Of a stretch of 64,000 nucleotides of DNA, positions 7,836 to 16,523 are shown piece after piece (positions within the stretch are counted from its first letter, which is position 1; each line of letters starts with the position of its first letter). The stretch comes from Sporosarcina sp. FSL K6-1508 (GTDB lineage Bacteria > Bacillota > Bacilli > Bacillales_A > Planococcaceae): NCBI RefSeq assembly GCF_038007465.1, contig NZ_JBBOXF010000001.1:956501-1020500 (forward strand), read 5' to 3'. Under the pieces are notes generated by a model that was given only the letters and a program-made list of their open reading frames with translations, had not been told where the DNA came from and made no database searches. The position numbers and the translations under genes were made by a program.

Positions 7836-9179
7836 ATGACTATCAACGAATTTCAAGAGAAGCTATTAGCTGAAGCAATGGGAACAGGTTTCAAGGAAGC
7901 TGAAGTTTATTATGAGAAATCCGAATCATTTCGTGTCATGACTTTTAAAGGAGAAATCGACAGTTACGAGACATCTGAAGAGGGGGGCCTTGGTTTTCGT
8001 GGCCTTTACAATGGGAAAATGGGCTATGCTTATACGGAAAAAATCGAAGAAGCCTCGATTGCATTTTTGATTGACGGTGCCAAAGCGAATGCGGAAGTAC
8101 TTGATGAAGATGACGGAACGGATATTTTCAAAGGCAGTGAAACGTATGCAAAGCATAACTTCTATAGTGAAGAGCTTGCGCAAGTGCCTACCCTTGAGAA
8201 AATCGAACTGATCAAGTCGATTGAAGCGAAAGTTTACGCGTATGATCCGCGTATTGTCACGCTTAATTATTGCGCGCTGCAAGATTTTTCCGAAGAGCGT
8301 GTTATGGCGAATAACAAAGGACTTTCGTTGAATGAAAAGCAGAACGGTCTCATTATCTTTATTTCCGCTGTCGTTAAAGATGGGGAAGAGATGAAAACGG
8401 GAAGTTGTATTAAAATGACTCGTAACTTCGCTGAGCTCGATGCCGAAGCAATTGCGAAGGAGGTGGCAGAAGAAGCGCTGTCAAGTCTTGGTGAAAGGTC
8501 AATTCCAACCAAGAAATATCCAATCATAATGCGTCATGATGCATCTGCGTCGTTACTCGCGACATTCGCACCGGTTTTTTCGGCCGAAAATACGCAAGCG
8601 GGTCAGTCCTTACTGAAAGGGAAAGTTGGAGAGAAGATTGCAGCCGATACATTCATGCTGCTTGATGATCCATCTCATCCAGACGCAATTTCGGGTTCAA
8701 ATTTTGACGGTGAAGGCGTAGCGACCCAAAAACGTGCAATCGTCTCAAATGGAACACTGGAAACGCTACTTCATAACAGGAAAACAGCGAAAAAAGATGG
8801 CGTTGTAACGACTGGACACGCACGGAAATCATCCTATAAAAGCACACTCACAATCGCTCCGCTGAATATGTATATCGCTCCAGGTAACAAGAGCAAGGAG
8901 GAATTGATTGCCTCTGTGGAAGAAGGAATCTTCATCACAGGTTTGGCCGGCCTTCATTCTGGAGCCAGTACGGTCTCGGGTGACTTCTCGCTTGCGGCGA
9001 CGGGCTTCCATATTAAAGACGGGAAAATCGCATCAGCGGTCAAACAGATGACAATTGCGGGCAACTTCTTCGATTATTTAAAAGACATCGTAGAGACAGG
9101 GGCAGACCTTGAATTCATGCCAGGCGGTTATGGCTCACCGTCGTTAGTGGTGAAAGAGCTTTCTGTTACGGTAGATTAA
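7836..9179 (+). CDS. tldE: TldE/PmbA-family protease subunit
   Basis: 447 residues from ATG 7836, with AAGGGGG just upstream; a TTG directly before it is a weaker choice. It shares the TldD/PmbA fold and the C-terminal segments (SGDFSLAATGFHIKDGKI) but lacks the HExxxH zinc motif, as expected for the non-catalytic partner of TldD. Located directly behind tldD in the same operon, it should form the heterodimer with that product. The operon ends in a bidirectional hairpin at 9242-9277. Confidence 0.92.
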   Translation: MTINEFQEKLLAEAMGTGFKEAEVYYEKSESFRVMTFKGEIDSYETSEEGGLGFRGLYNGKMGYAYTEKIEEASIAFLIDGAKANAEVLDEDDGTDIFKGSETYAKHNFYSEELAQVPTLEKIELIKSIEAKVYAYDPRIVTLNYCALQDFSEERVMANNKGLSLNEKQNGLIIFISAVVKDGEEMKTGSCIKMTRNFAELDAEAIAKEVAEEALSSLGERSIPTKKYPIIMRHDASASLLATFAPVFSAENTQAGQSLLKGKVGEKIAADTFMLLDDPSHPDAISGSNFDGEGVATQKRAIVSNGTLETLLHNRKTAKKDGVVTTGHARKSSYKSTLTIAPLNMYIAPGNKSKEELIASVEEGIFITGLAGLHSGASTVSGDFSLAATGFHIKDGKIASAVKQMTIAGNFFDYLKDIVETGADLEFMPGGYGSPSLVVKELSVTVD

Positions 9180-9241
9180 CTCGGGTGGCATCATTCACTA
9201 TAAGTGAAGAAATTGAGCGATCATGTTTGATATAAAAGCAA

Positions 9242-9277
9242 AGAGGACAATTCCGCAGCGGGATTGTCCTCTTTTAC
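9242..9277. terminator. Bidirectional terminator between tldE and mscL
   Basis: AAGAGGACAATCCCG-type arms (9241-9254 with 9260-9274) form a strong stem around GCAGC. The stem is followed by TTTT on the plus strand and preceded by A-rich sequence that serves the minus strand. Confidence 0.85.
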
Positions 9278-9285
9278 AGTAAACC

Positions 9286-9669
9286 CTAAAGCTTTTTTCC
9301 TTCTTTCAACAAATCGCGAATTTCTACAAGAAGTGCTTCTTTAGGGTCGATTTCAGGCAGAGCTTCTTCAATTATTTCTTCTTTCCGTTTAAATTTCGCT
9401 AGCAAACGAATTACCATGAAGATTACAAACGAAACAATAAGGAAGTCAAAAACAGATTGGAGGAAAACACCGTATGTGATATCTGCTTTCCCAATTGTCT
9501 GATGCATCCCTGAAAAATCGATACCTCCAGAAAGCACCCCGATAAGCGGTACGATAATATTCTCCACAAGTGATGATACAATTTTCCCGAATGCTGCACC
9601 AATTACAACTGCAATGGCGAGATCGAATACGTTCCCTTTGAGTGCAAAGTCTTTAAAATCTTTTAGCAT
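9286..9669 (-). CDS. mscL: Large-conductance mechanosensitive channel MscL
   Basis: 127 residues when started at ATG 9669 (MLKDFKDFALKGNVFDLAIA), which matches the usual MscL N-terminus; an upstream TTG at 9684 would add five residues. The first transmembrane helix contains the conserved glycine/alanine-rich pore stretch AVVIGAAFGKIVSSLV. The second helix is near residues 65-90, and the charged C-terminal bundle ends ...RDLLKEGKKL. The pentameric channel opens under membrane tension to release solutes on hypo-osmotic shock. It stands alone on the minus strand. Confidence 0.95.
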   Translation of the reverse strand: MLKDFKDFALKGNVFDLAIAVVIGAAFGKIVSSLVENIIVPLIGVLSGGIDFSGMHQTIGKADITYGVFLQSVFDFLIVSFVIFMVIRLLAKFKRKEEIIEEALPEIDPKEALLVEIRDLLKEGKKL

Positions 9670-9842
9670 AACTTTCAATTCCAATCTATTGATTTTTTCC
9701 TAGCACGGGCAAGCCGATGATTGCCAATGCCCCTATGAAAAGATTATAAACTGGAAGTCTCTAAATTTGCTAGAGCAAAAGTACATGTTTTCCAATTGTA
9801 TTCTCTAATAAAAACCTCCGGGTCAATTGCGAAGGCAAAAAC

Positions 9843-10754
9843 TTATGCGAATGGTTTCACATCATATGCATCCAAAATGTACTGCGGCACGAAAAAACGT
9901 GCCGTCATAAGTGGATCGACGACTTGGCTTATTTGTGCTTCCCCTGAAGCACTCATGAGCATCGTCAGTTCTGCGATTGTCATGTCTGTATGTGGAAGCA
10001 GGAAATCGATTGCTTCTTCAACCGCCGTTTTTACGGCTTCGTCGAGAGTTGCGGCCGATACGATGAATGCGATTCCCTGTGCATTAACGAGTACGGGATG
10101 GCGAAGTGGTGTGGATTCCACAACATCGAGCGTTACGGTCGCCTTTCCAGGAACTTCGATACCGGACACGCCAATCTCGCCGTCACCCATCGCGGCATGG
10201 AAATCACCGAGTGCAAACAGTGCGCCTTCTGTAAACACTGGGAAGTAGAGCGTCGCCCCTTCGGCAATCAACTTTGTATCCATATTGCCGCCATGTGCAC
10301 CTGGCGTCCCGCACGAAACAGGCTTGCCTTCAGGAGCTACACCAATTACCCCAATCATCGGGTTAAGCGGCACTTTTACACGATCATTAAATAGCGCATA
10401 GTCATCTTCAATGGGAATAATCTTAGAAGCGAGTTCCTCCAAGCGATGCCCCATGACACCCAAGTCCGGCCCTGTCGCCATGACGCCCTGCGAACCAATC
10501 TCCAGTTTGTCGATCGACACCTTCAGCACATCACCGGGTTTCGCGCCGTTCACATAGATCGGTCCAGTCGCTGGATTGATTTTATCCCAATCAATGCCTG
10601 CAATTTTTGTCTCTGCGGATTGCACTTGATTTTCGAAGCAATCATACGTCTCGATTTCAATGGTTGTTCCCGGATCCACATGCATCACGGGCGAGTTGTC
10701 TTTGCTGAATGCATAAATAACATCTGTACATGCCAATGTTTGTGTCATATTCAA
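9843..10754 (-). CDS. Acetamidase/formamidase family protein
   Basis: 303 residues with hallmarks of the FmdA/AmdA family: DVLKVSIDKLEIGSQG near the N-terminal third, the HGGNMDTK metal/active-site segment, and FALGDFHAAMGDGEIG. Members hydrolyse small amides such as formamide and acetamide to ammonia and the acid in the cytoplasm. The exact substrate is not evident. It has a ribosome site AAAGGGGAATTG ahead of its ATG and is the last gene of a three-gene minus-strand unit (ATL protein, 26-aa ORF, amidase). Confidence 0.88.
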   Translation of the reverse strand: MNMTQTLACTDVIYAFSKDNSPVMHVDPGTTIEIETYDCFENQVQSAETKIAGIDWDKINPATGPIYVNGAKPGDVLKVSIDKLEIGSQGVMATGPDLGVMGHRLEELASKIIPIEDDYALFNDRVKVPLNPMIGVIGVAPEGKPVSCGTPGAHGGNMDTKLIAEGATLYFPVFTEGALFALGDFHAAMGDGEIGVSGIEVPGKATVTLDVVESTPLRHPVLVNAQGIAFIVSAATLDEAVKTAVEEAIDFLLPHTDMTIAELTMLMSASGEAQISQVVDPLMTARFFVPQYILDAYDVKPFA

Positions 10755-10761
10755 TTCCCCT

Positions 10762-10842
10762 TTAATGTTGTTTTAAGTATTTTAAGGGCATTCCCTTTAG
10801 CCTTTTTCCGATAAACGTCCCGACATACATAGTTTTAGTCAT
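10762..10842 (-). CDS. 26-aa mini-ORF between ATL and amidase genes
   Basis: A 26-codon ORF (MTKTMYVGTF..., ending LKYLKQH) starts two bases past the ATL stop codon, with a strong GGAGGG ribosome site inside the ATL gene tail at proper spacing. It is basic (several Lys/Arg) with no obvious membrane segment. Its stop lies eight bases before the amidase start, suggesting translational coupling through the operon. Whether the peptide itself matters or it only couples translation is unknown. Confidence 0.5.
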   Translation of the reverse strand: MTKTMYVGTFIGKRLKGMPLKYLKQH

Positions 10843-10844
10843 TC

Positions 10845-11174
10845 TTATCCCTCCTCAGTATCAAGAGGAAACCAGCGATACTCAGTCAAATCAATTTTTC
10901 CATCAATGCTAAACGTAACTCCTTCCAACTCGAGTAATTCCCGTTGGTGTAGCCCCTTGCCTTCCGCATCGGCAGGAGCGGAAATTCCACCTTGCGCATT
11001 AATGATACGATGCCAAGGCAGTTTGTATTTTGCACTCATCGAATGCAGTACCCGTACGACTTGCCTTGCCCCGCGCGGACTTCCGGCAGCAGCGGCAACT
11101 TGGCCGTATGTCATGACATGTCCAGCAGGTATCTCCTGGATTATTCTGATGACCCGTTCTGTAAAAACATTCAT
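10845..11174 (-). CDS. Alkyltransferase-like (ATL) DNA-repair protein, MGMT fold
   Basis: 109 residues with the C-terminal DNA-binding domain of O6-alkylguanine-DNA alkyltransferases: IPAGHVMTYGQVAAAAGSP (helix-turn-helix) and ARQVVRVLHS. The catalytic motif PCHRV is replaced by PWHRII, so the acceptor cysteine is a tryptophan. This defines ATL proteins, which bind alkylated guanines and recruit nucleotide-excision repair rather than transfer the alkyl group. Length and the Trp are standard for the subfamily. It is the first gene of the unit running to the amidase; no functional link to the amidase is obvious. Confidence 0.92.
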   Translation of the reverse strand: MNVFTERVIRIIQEIPAGHVMTYGQVAAAAGSPRGARQVVRVLHSMSAKYKLPWHRIINAQGGISAPADAEGKGLHQRELLELEGVTFSIDGKIDLTEYRWFPLDTEEG

Positions 11175-11252
11175 AATTCACAACCTCCTTGCATTATTCC
11201 TATTATATCAAATATCTCTATGAAACTATTTCCATCTCACTTCGTATAGTTA

Positions 11253-11810
11253 ATGGAAGAGTTTGAAAATAGAAAGGATTTGAGCTGGATGCAAGAATTG
11301 TTTGTAAAACGTACTCTTATCGGATTCATATTGAAGGTCTCTGGGTTAGTTGTGATTAGTTGGGGTATTATCTACGCATTCATTCTGCAAGTTTCATTTT
11401 CTCAGCCAGGTCTGGATGGAATGAGTATGATAGAAAGTGTGGGGGGTATAGGGTCTATCGGTTTTATGACCGTCCTCGCAACGTATGCTATTTACGGAAT
11501 CCTGCTAATTGGATTTGGCGAAGTGATTGATTTACTGCAAAAGATTCATGACCGGAATGAACCGTATCCACAAGCGTTACAAGCTGTGGAAAACAATTCG
11601 GATGCTGCTTATGTACCTATTCCTTTATTTGCCGAACAGGAAATAAAAGCTTTCTACTCTGAACAAAACATATGGATTGATTTAATTTCTCCTACTAGAA
11701 ACCGTAATGTTTTCATTGTAAAAGGAAATGGCCGTACAGAGTACATTGAGCTCGGAGAAGCAACGCCAAAAGTTTTAACTGAAGAAGAAATTGGTAACCT
11801 CTTTAACTAA
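11253..11810 (+). CDS. Hypothetical membrane protein, two transmembrane helices
   Basis: 185 residues. After a short charged N-terminus there are two hydrophobic helices (FILKVSGLVVISWGIIYAFI near residue 27, and GFMTVLATYAIYGILLIGFG near residue 72). A ~100-residue soluble C-terminal domain follows. I do not recognise the family. The start is uncertain: ATG 11253 has a weak ribosome site, while ATG 11289 has GAAAGGA about 12 bases ahead and would remove 12 residues. A GNAT acetyltransferase gene follows 61 bases later on the same strand. Confidence 0.65.
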   Translation: MEEFENRKDLSWMQELFVKRTLIGFILKVSGLVVISWGIIYAFILQVSFSQPGLDGMSMIESVGGIGSIGFMTVLATYAIYGILLIGFGEVIDLLQKIHDRNEPYPQALQAVENNSDAAYVPIPLFAEQEIKAFYSEQNIWIDLISPTRNRNVFIVKGNGRTEYIELGEATPKVLTEEEIGNLFN

Positions 11811-11871
11811 TCTTTACTTAGGTTGAGAGCGGTAGGTATAGAGTCATTACATTAAGTGGGAGGTAGCAAAT

Positions 11872-12678
11872 ATGGAGTTTGTTTTAACTAAAGAACTAGC
11901 CAAAACAGTAGAACAATCTGAAATAGATGCATTACATTCGAGGCTAACTGCCATCCAAGGAATAAGTGGTAATCCAATGGGGGTGGAAATAAAAAGGTTC
12001 GGGAATGCCACCGCATTTTCCGTCAAAGGTATCCCGGGTCCTTCCTTTAATACTGTGAAAGGTTTGAAGGAAGGAGATGAAAAGTCCTTGGAGGATATTA
12101 TTGGGTTTTACAATAGTAGAGAAATTCCTGTACGATTTGAATTGACGCCCGCACATGCGTCTGCAGACTTGCTTACTTATCTAAGTAAGAAGGGTTTTTA
12201 TCAAACGGATTTTCATGCGTCTTTATACGCTTCACTTTCCCCGGGTTTAAATCCGATTGATCCGAAGATTTCTATCCGTAAGTTGGAAAGAAGTGAATTT
12301 GATATTTTTGCAGAAGTTTATGTAGCAGGTTTTCAAATGCCGCTGTTTTTAAAAAGTGGAATCGCTCAAAATAATGAAATATTATATGACAATGAAAATT
12401 GGACTTTCTACCTTGCCAGTATTGAAAATGAACCCGCGGGAATTGGCGTGCTCTTCAGTAAAGATGGTATAGCTACTCTTGCAGCGGCTGCTACTGTTCC
12501 GCACTTTAGAAATAGAGGCATACAACGTGCATTAATTATAGAACGTCTAAAGGAAGCTAAACTACTGAATGGAAAGTTAGTCGTGGGACAAGCGAAGTTT
12601 GGATCCGTTAGTCAAAACAACATGGAAAGAACAGGATTGAAAATGGCCTATACGAAAGCAATTTGGATACAACAGTAA
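11872..12678 (+). CDS. GNAT-family N-acetyltransferase
   Basis: 268 residues, with the GNAT fold in the C-terminal half. The acetyl-CoA-binding segment is AAAATVPHFRNRGIQRALIIERLKEA (variant of the R/Q-x-x-G-x-G/A loop: RNRGIQ), near residues 205-228. The N-terminal ~130 residues look like a degenerate second GNAT domain. The acceptor is unknown. The ATG is preceded by GGGAGG. It is apparently the end of a small plus-strand unit with the preceding membrane protein. Confidence 0.8.
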   Translation: MEFVLTKELAKTVEQSEIDALHSRLTAIQGISGNPMGVEIKRFGNATAFSVKGIPGPSFNTVKGLKEGDEKSLEDIIGFYNSREIPVRFELTPAHASADLLTYLSKKGFYQTDFHASLYASLSPGLNPIDPKISIRKLERSEFDIFAEVYVAGFQMPLFLKSGIAQNNEILYDNENWTFYLASIENEPAGIGVLFSKDGIATLAAAATVPHFRNRGIQRALIIERLKEAKLLNGKLVVGQAKFGSVSQNNMERTGLKMAYTKAIWIQQ

Positions 12679-12947
12679 TTCTGCTTCTATATATGTTGAA
12701 ATAAAGAACCCATTGAATCTGCCGTGGCGCTTAATATTGAGAGAGTTGTAATTCGGAATGTGGATTATAGAACGCTTGGCGCTTTGGGGATACTTTCACC
12801 ATAAGCCTGGATTAGCGCTTTGCATCCAGTCTTATGGCTTCGGCGACTCCATTAAAGAGTTTAATTAACGGAACCTTACAAAGGCGTGGGGTTTTTTCTT
12901 TCCTCGGATTTCCGGCTTTGCAATTTAAATAGACCGCCTCACGTCAT
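12679..12947. other. Intergenic region with repeat fragment and hairpins
   Basis: A 269-base non-coding stretch between convergent genes. It begins with a partial copy of the intergenic repeat (12687-12732, reverse orientation). An imperfect hairpin follows (CCATAAG-CTGGAT at 12799-12812 pairing with 12824-12837). A weak AACC/GGTT hairpin with TTTTTTC near 12886-12900 may terminate the acetyltransferase gene. No credible ORF was seen. Confidence 0.5.
12687..12732 (-). repeat. Intergenic repeat, partial copy (reverse orientation)
   Basis: Reading the minus strand, the end AGCGCCACGGCAGATTCAAT followed by a GGGTTCTTTATTTCAACATATATAG-type terminus matches the right half of the full element at 53882-53997 with only a few mismatches. 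The terminal 14-mer CTATATATGTTGAA at 12687-12700 is identical to the inverted-repeat end of the full copy. The left half is missing or too diverged. Confidence 0.7.
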
Positions 12948-13613
12948 TCACTGACGCGAAACGATCTCTCTTTTCCCGCGAGTATGCTGAAAGTAAGCAT
13001 AAACCGAAATCGCAATCGTCACCCAAAGCGCACTTGCTGCAAACCCGCCGACAACATCGCTCGGGTAATGGACGCCAATGTAAATACGGCTTATTCCAAT
13101 TATGATGATCATAAAGGCAGTGAACAGGATAAGTAGAAAGCGACTCACCATCGTTTTCACATTACGCCAGACGATATATGCAATGATTGCGTATAGAGCG
13201 AACGCCATCATTGAATGGCCGCTTGGGAAACTGAAGCCATTTGCGTCCATAATACGATGAATTTCAGGACGCTCCCGTTTGAAATAAATTTTAAGAACTT
13301 TATTTAATAGTGCAGTCCCGGCAATGACCACTATGAGAAGGAAGGCTTGTTGACGATAGTGCAGTCCAAAGTAGAGTACACCTGCAATGAGCAAAGCAAT
13401 TGGTGCAACGACATAACCGGAACCAATCCACGTAAATCCTTTCATAATCGACGTAAGCCATGATACTTCCAAACCTTGTACAAATCCAATGACAGCATTG
13501 TCGAACCCTACTATTGCATCGCTGCCGATAGCGGCGGCAATATATCCGAATGTTACACCGAAACCGATGCAAAGGACAAATGCTATTAGGAGCCTTAGCG
13601 AGAGTTCACGCAT
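12948..13613 (-). CDS. PAP2-family membrane phosphatase
   Basis: About 221 residues with all three PAP2 motifs: KIYFKRERP (motif 1), FPSGHSM (motif 2, catalytic His) and SRIYIGVHYPSDV (motif 3, with nucleophilic His and Asp). Around five to six transmembrane helices are predicted. Such enzymes dephosphorylate phosphatidic acid, phosphatidylglycerol phosphate or undecaprenyl pyrophosphate on the outer membrane face. The start is ambiguous: GTG at 13619 has the best spacing from AAAGG, ATG is at 13613, and an upstream TTG is at 13634. A degenerate copy of the intergenic repeat lies just upstream. Confidence 0.9.
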   Translation of the reverse strand: MRELSLRLLIAFVLCIGFGVTFGYIAAAIGSDAIVGFDNAVIGFVQGLEVSWLTSIMKGFTWIGSGYVVAPIALLIAGVLYFGLHYRQQAFLLIVVIAGTALLNKVLKIYFKRERPEIHRIMDANGFSFPSGHSMMAFALYAIIAYIVWRNVKTMVSRFLLILFTAFMIIIIGISRIYIGVHYPSDVVGGFAASALWVTIAISVYAYFQHTRGKREIVSRQ

Positions 13614-13674
13614 AAACACACACACACCTTTCAATTAATCATTATTGTATACTATACCCGAGAAAAAAATACAA

Positions 13675-13757
13675 CTATATAAGTTGAAGCATTGAAATCG
13701 GTGTATAAACTGAGCCAAAGCACAGCGATTCAATGGAACTCTTTATTTTAATCTATA
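13675..13757 (+). repeat. Intergenic repeat, degenerate copy
   Basis: It begins CTATATAAGTTGAA, contains TATAAACTGAGCCAA and ends ATTCAATGGAACTCTTTATT then TTAATCTATAC. These blocks appear in the same order in the full element at 53882-53997, but the middle is about 30 bases shorter and the terminal repeats are eroded. Confidence 0.6.
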
Positions 13758-13841
13758 CAAAACTGATTGAAAATTATTTATCATATTTCTAGAAAGATGC
13801 TACACTAGAAAGAACCTATCATTTACCATAAAGGATTGATT

Positions 13842-14414
13842 ATGACACTAATACTTTTATTAGTAGGCTCGTATATACTAGGCAATATGCTTACAGGCTC
13901 AATTATTAGTAACTACTATTATAAGAAAGATATACGGATAGAGGGAAGTGGTAATCCTGGTGCACGCAATGCGGGGCGCGTGTTTGGGAAAAAAGCATTC
14001 ATCGCGACATTCATTGGGGACGCAGCCAAAGGGGCGCTGGCTGTTTGCGCTGCCAAGTGGCTTGAAGTGGGAGCCGCTATGGAACTGTTTGCATTATTGG
14101 CAGTAACGTTAGGGCATGTGTTGCCCTTACTCATGAAGTTTCGCGGTGGAATGGGTGTATCCACTTTTATCGGTGGTATGCTTGCGTTCAACCCCCTGCT
14201 GTTTGCCGTTTTTGCTGGCGTGTTCCTCGTGTTCTATCCCTTCCTGAAAAGCTTTACGTTAGCAGGGCTCAGTGCAGTCTTGTTAACGCCGATCTTTGTG
14301 TTGGTCTTTTTATACGAATTTCCTGTCTTCATCGCATCCTGCTTGTTGTCAGGACTGCTTTTATTTACACATCGGAGTGATTTGAAACAGAAACTTTTCC
14401 CGGAAAAGAGTTGA
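13842..14414 (+). CDS. PlsY-like glycerol-3-phosphate acyltransferase family protein
   Basis: 190 residues from ATG 13842, placed seven bases after AAAGGA; a TTG six bases upstream is less likely. It is a multi-helix membrane protein with PlsY signatures: IRIEGSGNPGARNAGRVFG (the GSGNxGAxN acyl-phosphate-binding loop) and LGHVLPLLMKFRGGMGVS (PlsY: KGGKGVA), where FRGGMG replaces the usual FKGGKG. PlsY transfers acyl groups from acyl-phosphate to glycerol-3-phosphate to begin phospholipid synthesis. The altered loop suggests a paralogue rather than the housekeeping enzyme. It is followed 5 bases later by the GNAT-aminotransferase fusion gene, probably co-transcribed. Confidence 0.8.
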   Translation: MTLILLLVGSYILGNMLTGSIISNYYYKKDIRIEGSGNPGARNAGRVFGKKAFIATFIGDAAKGALAVCAAKWLEVGAAMELFALLAVTLGHVLPLLMKFRGGMGVSTFIGGMLAFNPLLFAVFAGVFLVFYPFLKSFTLAGLSAVLLTPIFVLVFLYEFPVFIASCLLSGLLLFTHRSDLKQKLFPEKS

Positions 14415-14418
14415 GAGT

Positions 14419-16074
14419 ATGAGTTTGATTTATAAAGTCGCGGAAACGGCTTCGGAATTCGAACAGATTCATAAATTGAATTACCGGACATTTGCCGAAG
14501 AGATTCCGCAGCATGACCGAAACGAATCGCAGAAACTCGTCGATAAGTTCCATGATGAAAATACATATATTATTTGCTTGAAAGATAATCGGCTCGTCGG
14601 AATGATTGCGGTACGGGGGAAACGACCATTTTCGTTGGATGGGAAAATTGGTCCAGTCGAACGGCAATTACCGATTCAAGTCAAAAAACCTGTAGAAGTC
14701 AGGCTTCTTGCGATAGATCAGGATTATAGGAACGGTCGTGCTTTTCTGGGGCTTATGCAAGCGTTAGTCCAATATTGCCTGAAAGCCGGTTATGATGCTG
14801 CGCTCATTTCAGGTACAGTTCGGGAGCAGAAGTTATATGGCCAATTAGGATTTACACCATTTGCTCAATTGACGGGAACAGCTGAGGCCGCGTTCCAGCC
14901 GATGTATTTGACGAAAGAAACCTTTGACGATGGGATTGCGGGCAGAATCTCTAAACCGCTTGTCAATTTCTTGCCAGGACCAGCGACTATTTCCGAAGGC
15001 GTAAGAAAGGCTATGATGGCAGAACCATTTTCTCATCGGTCTTCCGAATTCGAAAGTGTTTTGGAACGTGTGAAAGACAAACTGACATCGTTGACGAGAG
15101 CAAACTATGTCCAGCTACTTCAAGGGACGGGGACGCTTGCGAATGATGTTGTTGCAGCACAGTTAAGTAGGCATAACGGTAAAGGTCTTATACTGGTGAA
15201 TGGAGAATTCGGCTCACGGCTCACAGATCATGCACAGCGCTTTGGAATGGATTTTGACACAATAAAAGTCGATTGGGGAACCCCTTTTGATGAAGATGAA
15301 ATTAAACGTGCACTGTGCTCTGGTGCCTACAGCTGGTTATGGTGTGTTCATTGTGAAACATCGACTGGTGTGCTGAATGATTTGAATTCATTCAAAAAAG
15401 TCTGTTTACAATACGGTGTTTCACTTGCGGTGGATTGTGTGAGCGCAATCGGGACTACTACTGTCGACCTTACTGATGTCACCTATGCAACGGGTGTCAG
15501 TGGAAAAGGACTTTTAAGTTATACGGGTCTGTCTTTCGTATTCCATAATGAGAAAATCACGAAAAGTGATAAACTGCCGCGTTACCTTGACTTGGGTGTT
15601 TACGCAGAAGCGCAAGGAATTCCGTATACCCAGTCGTCCAATCTAGTATCGGCGCTAGACGAAGCTTTACTGATATTTGAGCAACCCGAAGAAGTTTACA
15701 CGGCTATTTCAAGTCGTGCGCGGAAAGTAAGGAAGGCTGTTGAACAAGCGGGATTCACAATCTTGGCATCAGAAGAAGAGGCAGCCGACGCGATTGTTAC
15801 GATTTCTTTACCTGCAGATTTCTCCGCAATGCAGCTCGGGGATAATTTATTTTTGAACGGTTTCAATGTTCATTACGAAAGTGCCTATTTGCGTGAAAGG
15901 AATTGGTTGCAAATTTCCTGCATGAACAATGTGACGGAAAAGGAGTTAAATCGAATGCTCCAACTGTTGCCTTTTTTAATAAGTACGGATGAGCTAGTGT
16001 TTACGACTAACCCCAAAGGGAAAACACATCCTATAGAAGGAGTTGGTGATTATGAAAGAATTAAAAACCGTTAA
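14419..16074 (+). CDS. Fusion protein: GNAT acetyltransferase domain + class V aminotransferase
   Basis: 551 residues in two parts. Residues about 1-165 form a GNAT domain (KPVEVRLLAIDQDYRNGRAF..., then GYDAALISGTVREQKLYGQLGF). Residues about 175-535 are a PLP-dependent class V aminotransferase of the alanine-glyoxylate/serine-pyruvate type, starting NFLPGPATISEGVRKAM, with the PLP lysine in GVSGKGLLSY. Fusion in one chain implies linked chemistry, for example transamination and N-acetylation of the same amino compound, but no substrate can be named. It follows the PlsY-like gene by five bases, and its 3' end overlaps ytxJ by 23 bases, so the three are likely one operon. Confidence 0.85.
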   Translation: MSLIYKVAETASEFEQIHKLNYRTFAEEIPQHDRNESQKLVDKFHDENTYIICLKDNRLVGMIAVRGKRPFSLDGKIGPVERQLPIQVKKPVEVRLLAIDQDYRNGRAFLGLMQALVQYCLKAGYDAALISGTVREQKLYGQLGFTPFAQLTGTAEAAFQPMYLTKETFDDGIAGRISKPLVNFLPGPATISEGVRKAMMAEPFSHRSSEFESVLERVKDKLTSLTRANYVQLLQGTGTLANDVVAAQLSRHNGKGLILVNGEFGSRLTDHAQRFGMDFDTIKVDWGTPFDEDEIKRALCSGAYSWLWCVHCETSTGVLNDLNSFKKVCLQYGVSLAVDCVSAIGTTTVDLTDVTYATGVSGKGLLSYTGLSFVFHNEKITKSDKLPRYLDLGVYAEAQGIPYTQSSNLVSALDEALLIFEQPEEVYTAISSRARKVRKAVEQAGFTILASEEEAADAIVTISLPADFSAMQLGDNLFLNGFNVHYESAYLRERNWLQISCMNNVTEKELNRMLQLLPFLISTDELVFTTNPKGKTHPIEGVGDYERIKNR

Positions 16075-16384
16075 TGAGTGGTACGATGTATTGGAACAAT
16101 CGAAAGAGAATCCTCTGTTCGTTTTAAAACATAGTACAACTTGTCCAGTTAGCGCTGCAGCTTATAATGCGTTTGAATCATCCGCAACAGATGTACCCAA
16201 ATATTTTTTGAAAGTAAGGGAAAGTCGCCCCGTTTCTAATGAAATCGAAAGTAATCTGCGTGTTGAACACCAATCGCCCCAACTATTTTTATTGAAAGAC
16301 GGAAAAGCGGTCTGGCATGCGACTCATTATTCGATTAGTGGTCCACAAATTGAACATGCTGTAAAAGACTACGGAAGCAATTAA
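16052..16384 (+). CDS. ytxJ: YtxJ, bacillithiol-system thioredoxin-like protein
   Basis: 110 residues from ATG 16052, nine bases after AGAAGGAG. The thioredoxin-like fold has a single-cysteine motif (KHSTTCPVSAAAY), as in the YtxJ/DUF2847 family, which acts as a monothiol bacilliredoxin-like protein removing bacillithiol from proteins or in related redox repair. Its presence points to a bacillithiol-producing Firmicute. It overlaps the end of the fusion gene and is followed by a strong terminator. Confidence 0.88.
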   Translation: MKELKTVNEWYDVLEQSKENPLFVLKHSTTCPVSAAAYNAFESSATDVPKYFLKVRESRPVSNEIESNLRVEHQSPQLFLLKDGKAVWHATHYSISGPQIEHAVKDYGSN

Positions 16385-16389
16385 AGTGA

Positions 16390-16425
16390 AACAGGTACTC
16401 CGATTTGGGAGTGCCTGTTTTTTTA
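16390..16425 (+). terminator. Rho-independent terminator after ytxJ
   Basis: Stem AACAGGTACTCC / GGGAGTGCCTGTT with a 5-base loop, followed by TTTTTTT. Confidence 0.9.
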
Positions 16426-16523
16426 CAATAGTAAAAGATTTTCTACAGAAGCAAAAGTAATGTGATAAAATAAGAATTATTGAAAAAGTCAAATAAAATA
16501 TAATTGAAAGTAGGTTCTCTTGC

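Noticed and set aside
9796..10248. 150-codon plus-strand open frame opposite the acetamidase-family gene
   Set aside because: Serine/alanine-rich shadow frame with no recognisable domain; the minus-strand gene has clear family motifs.
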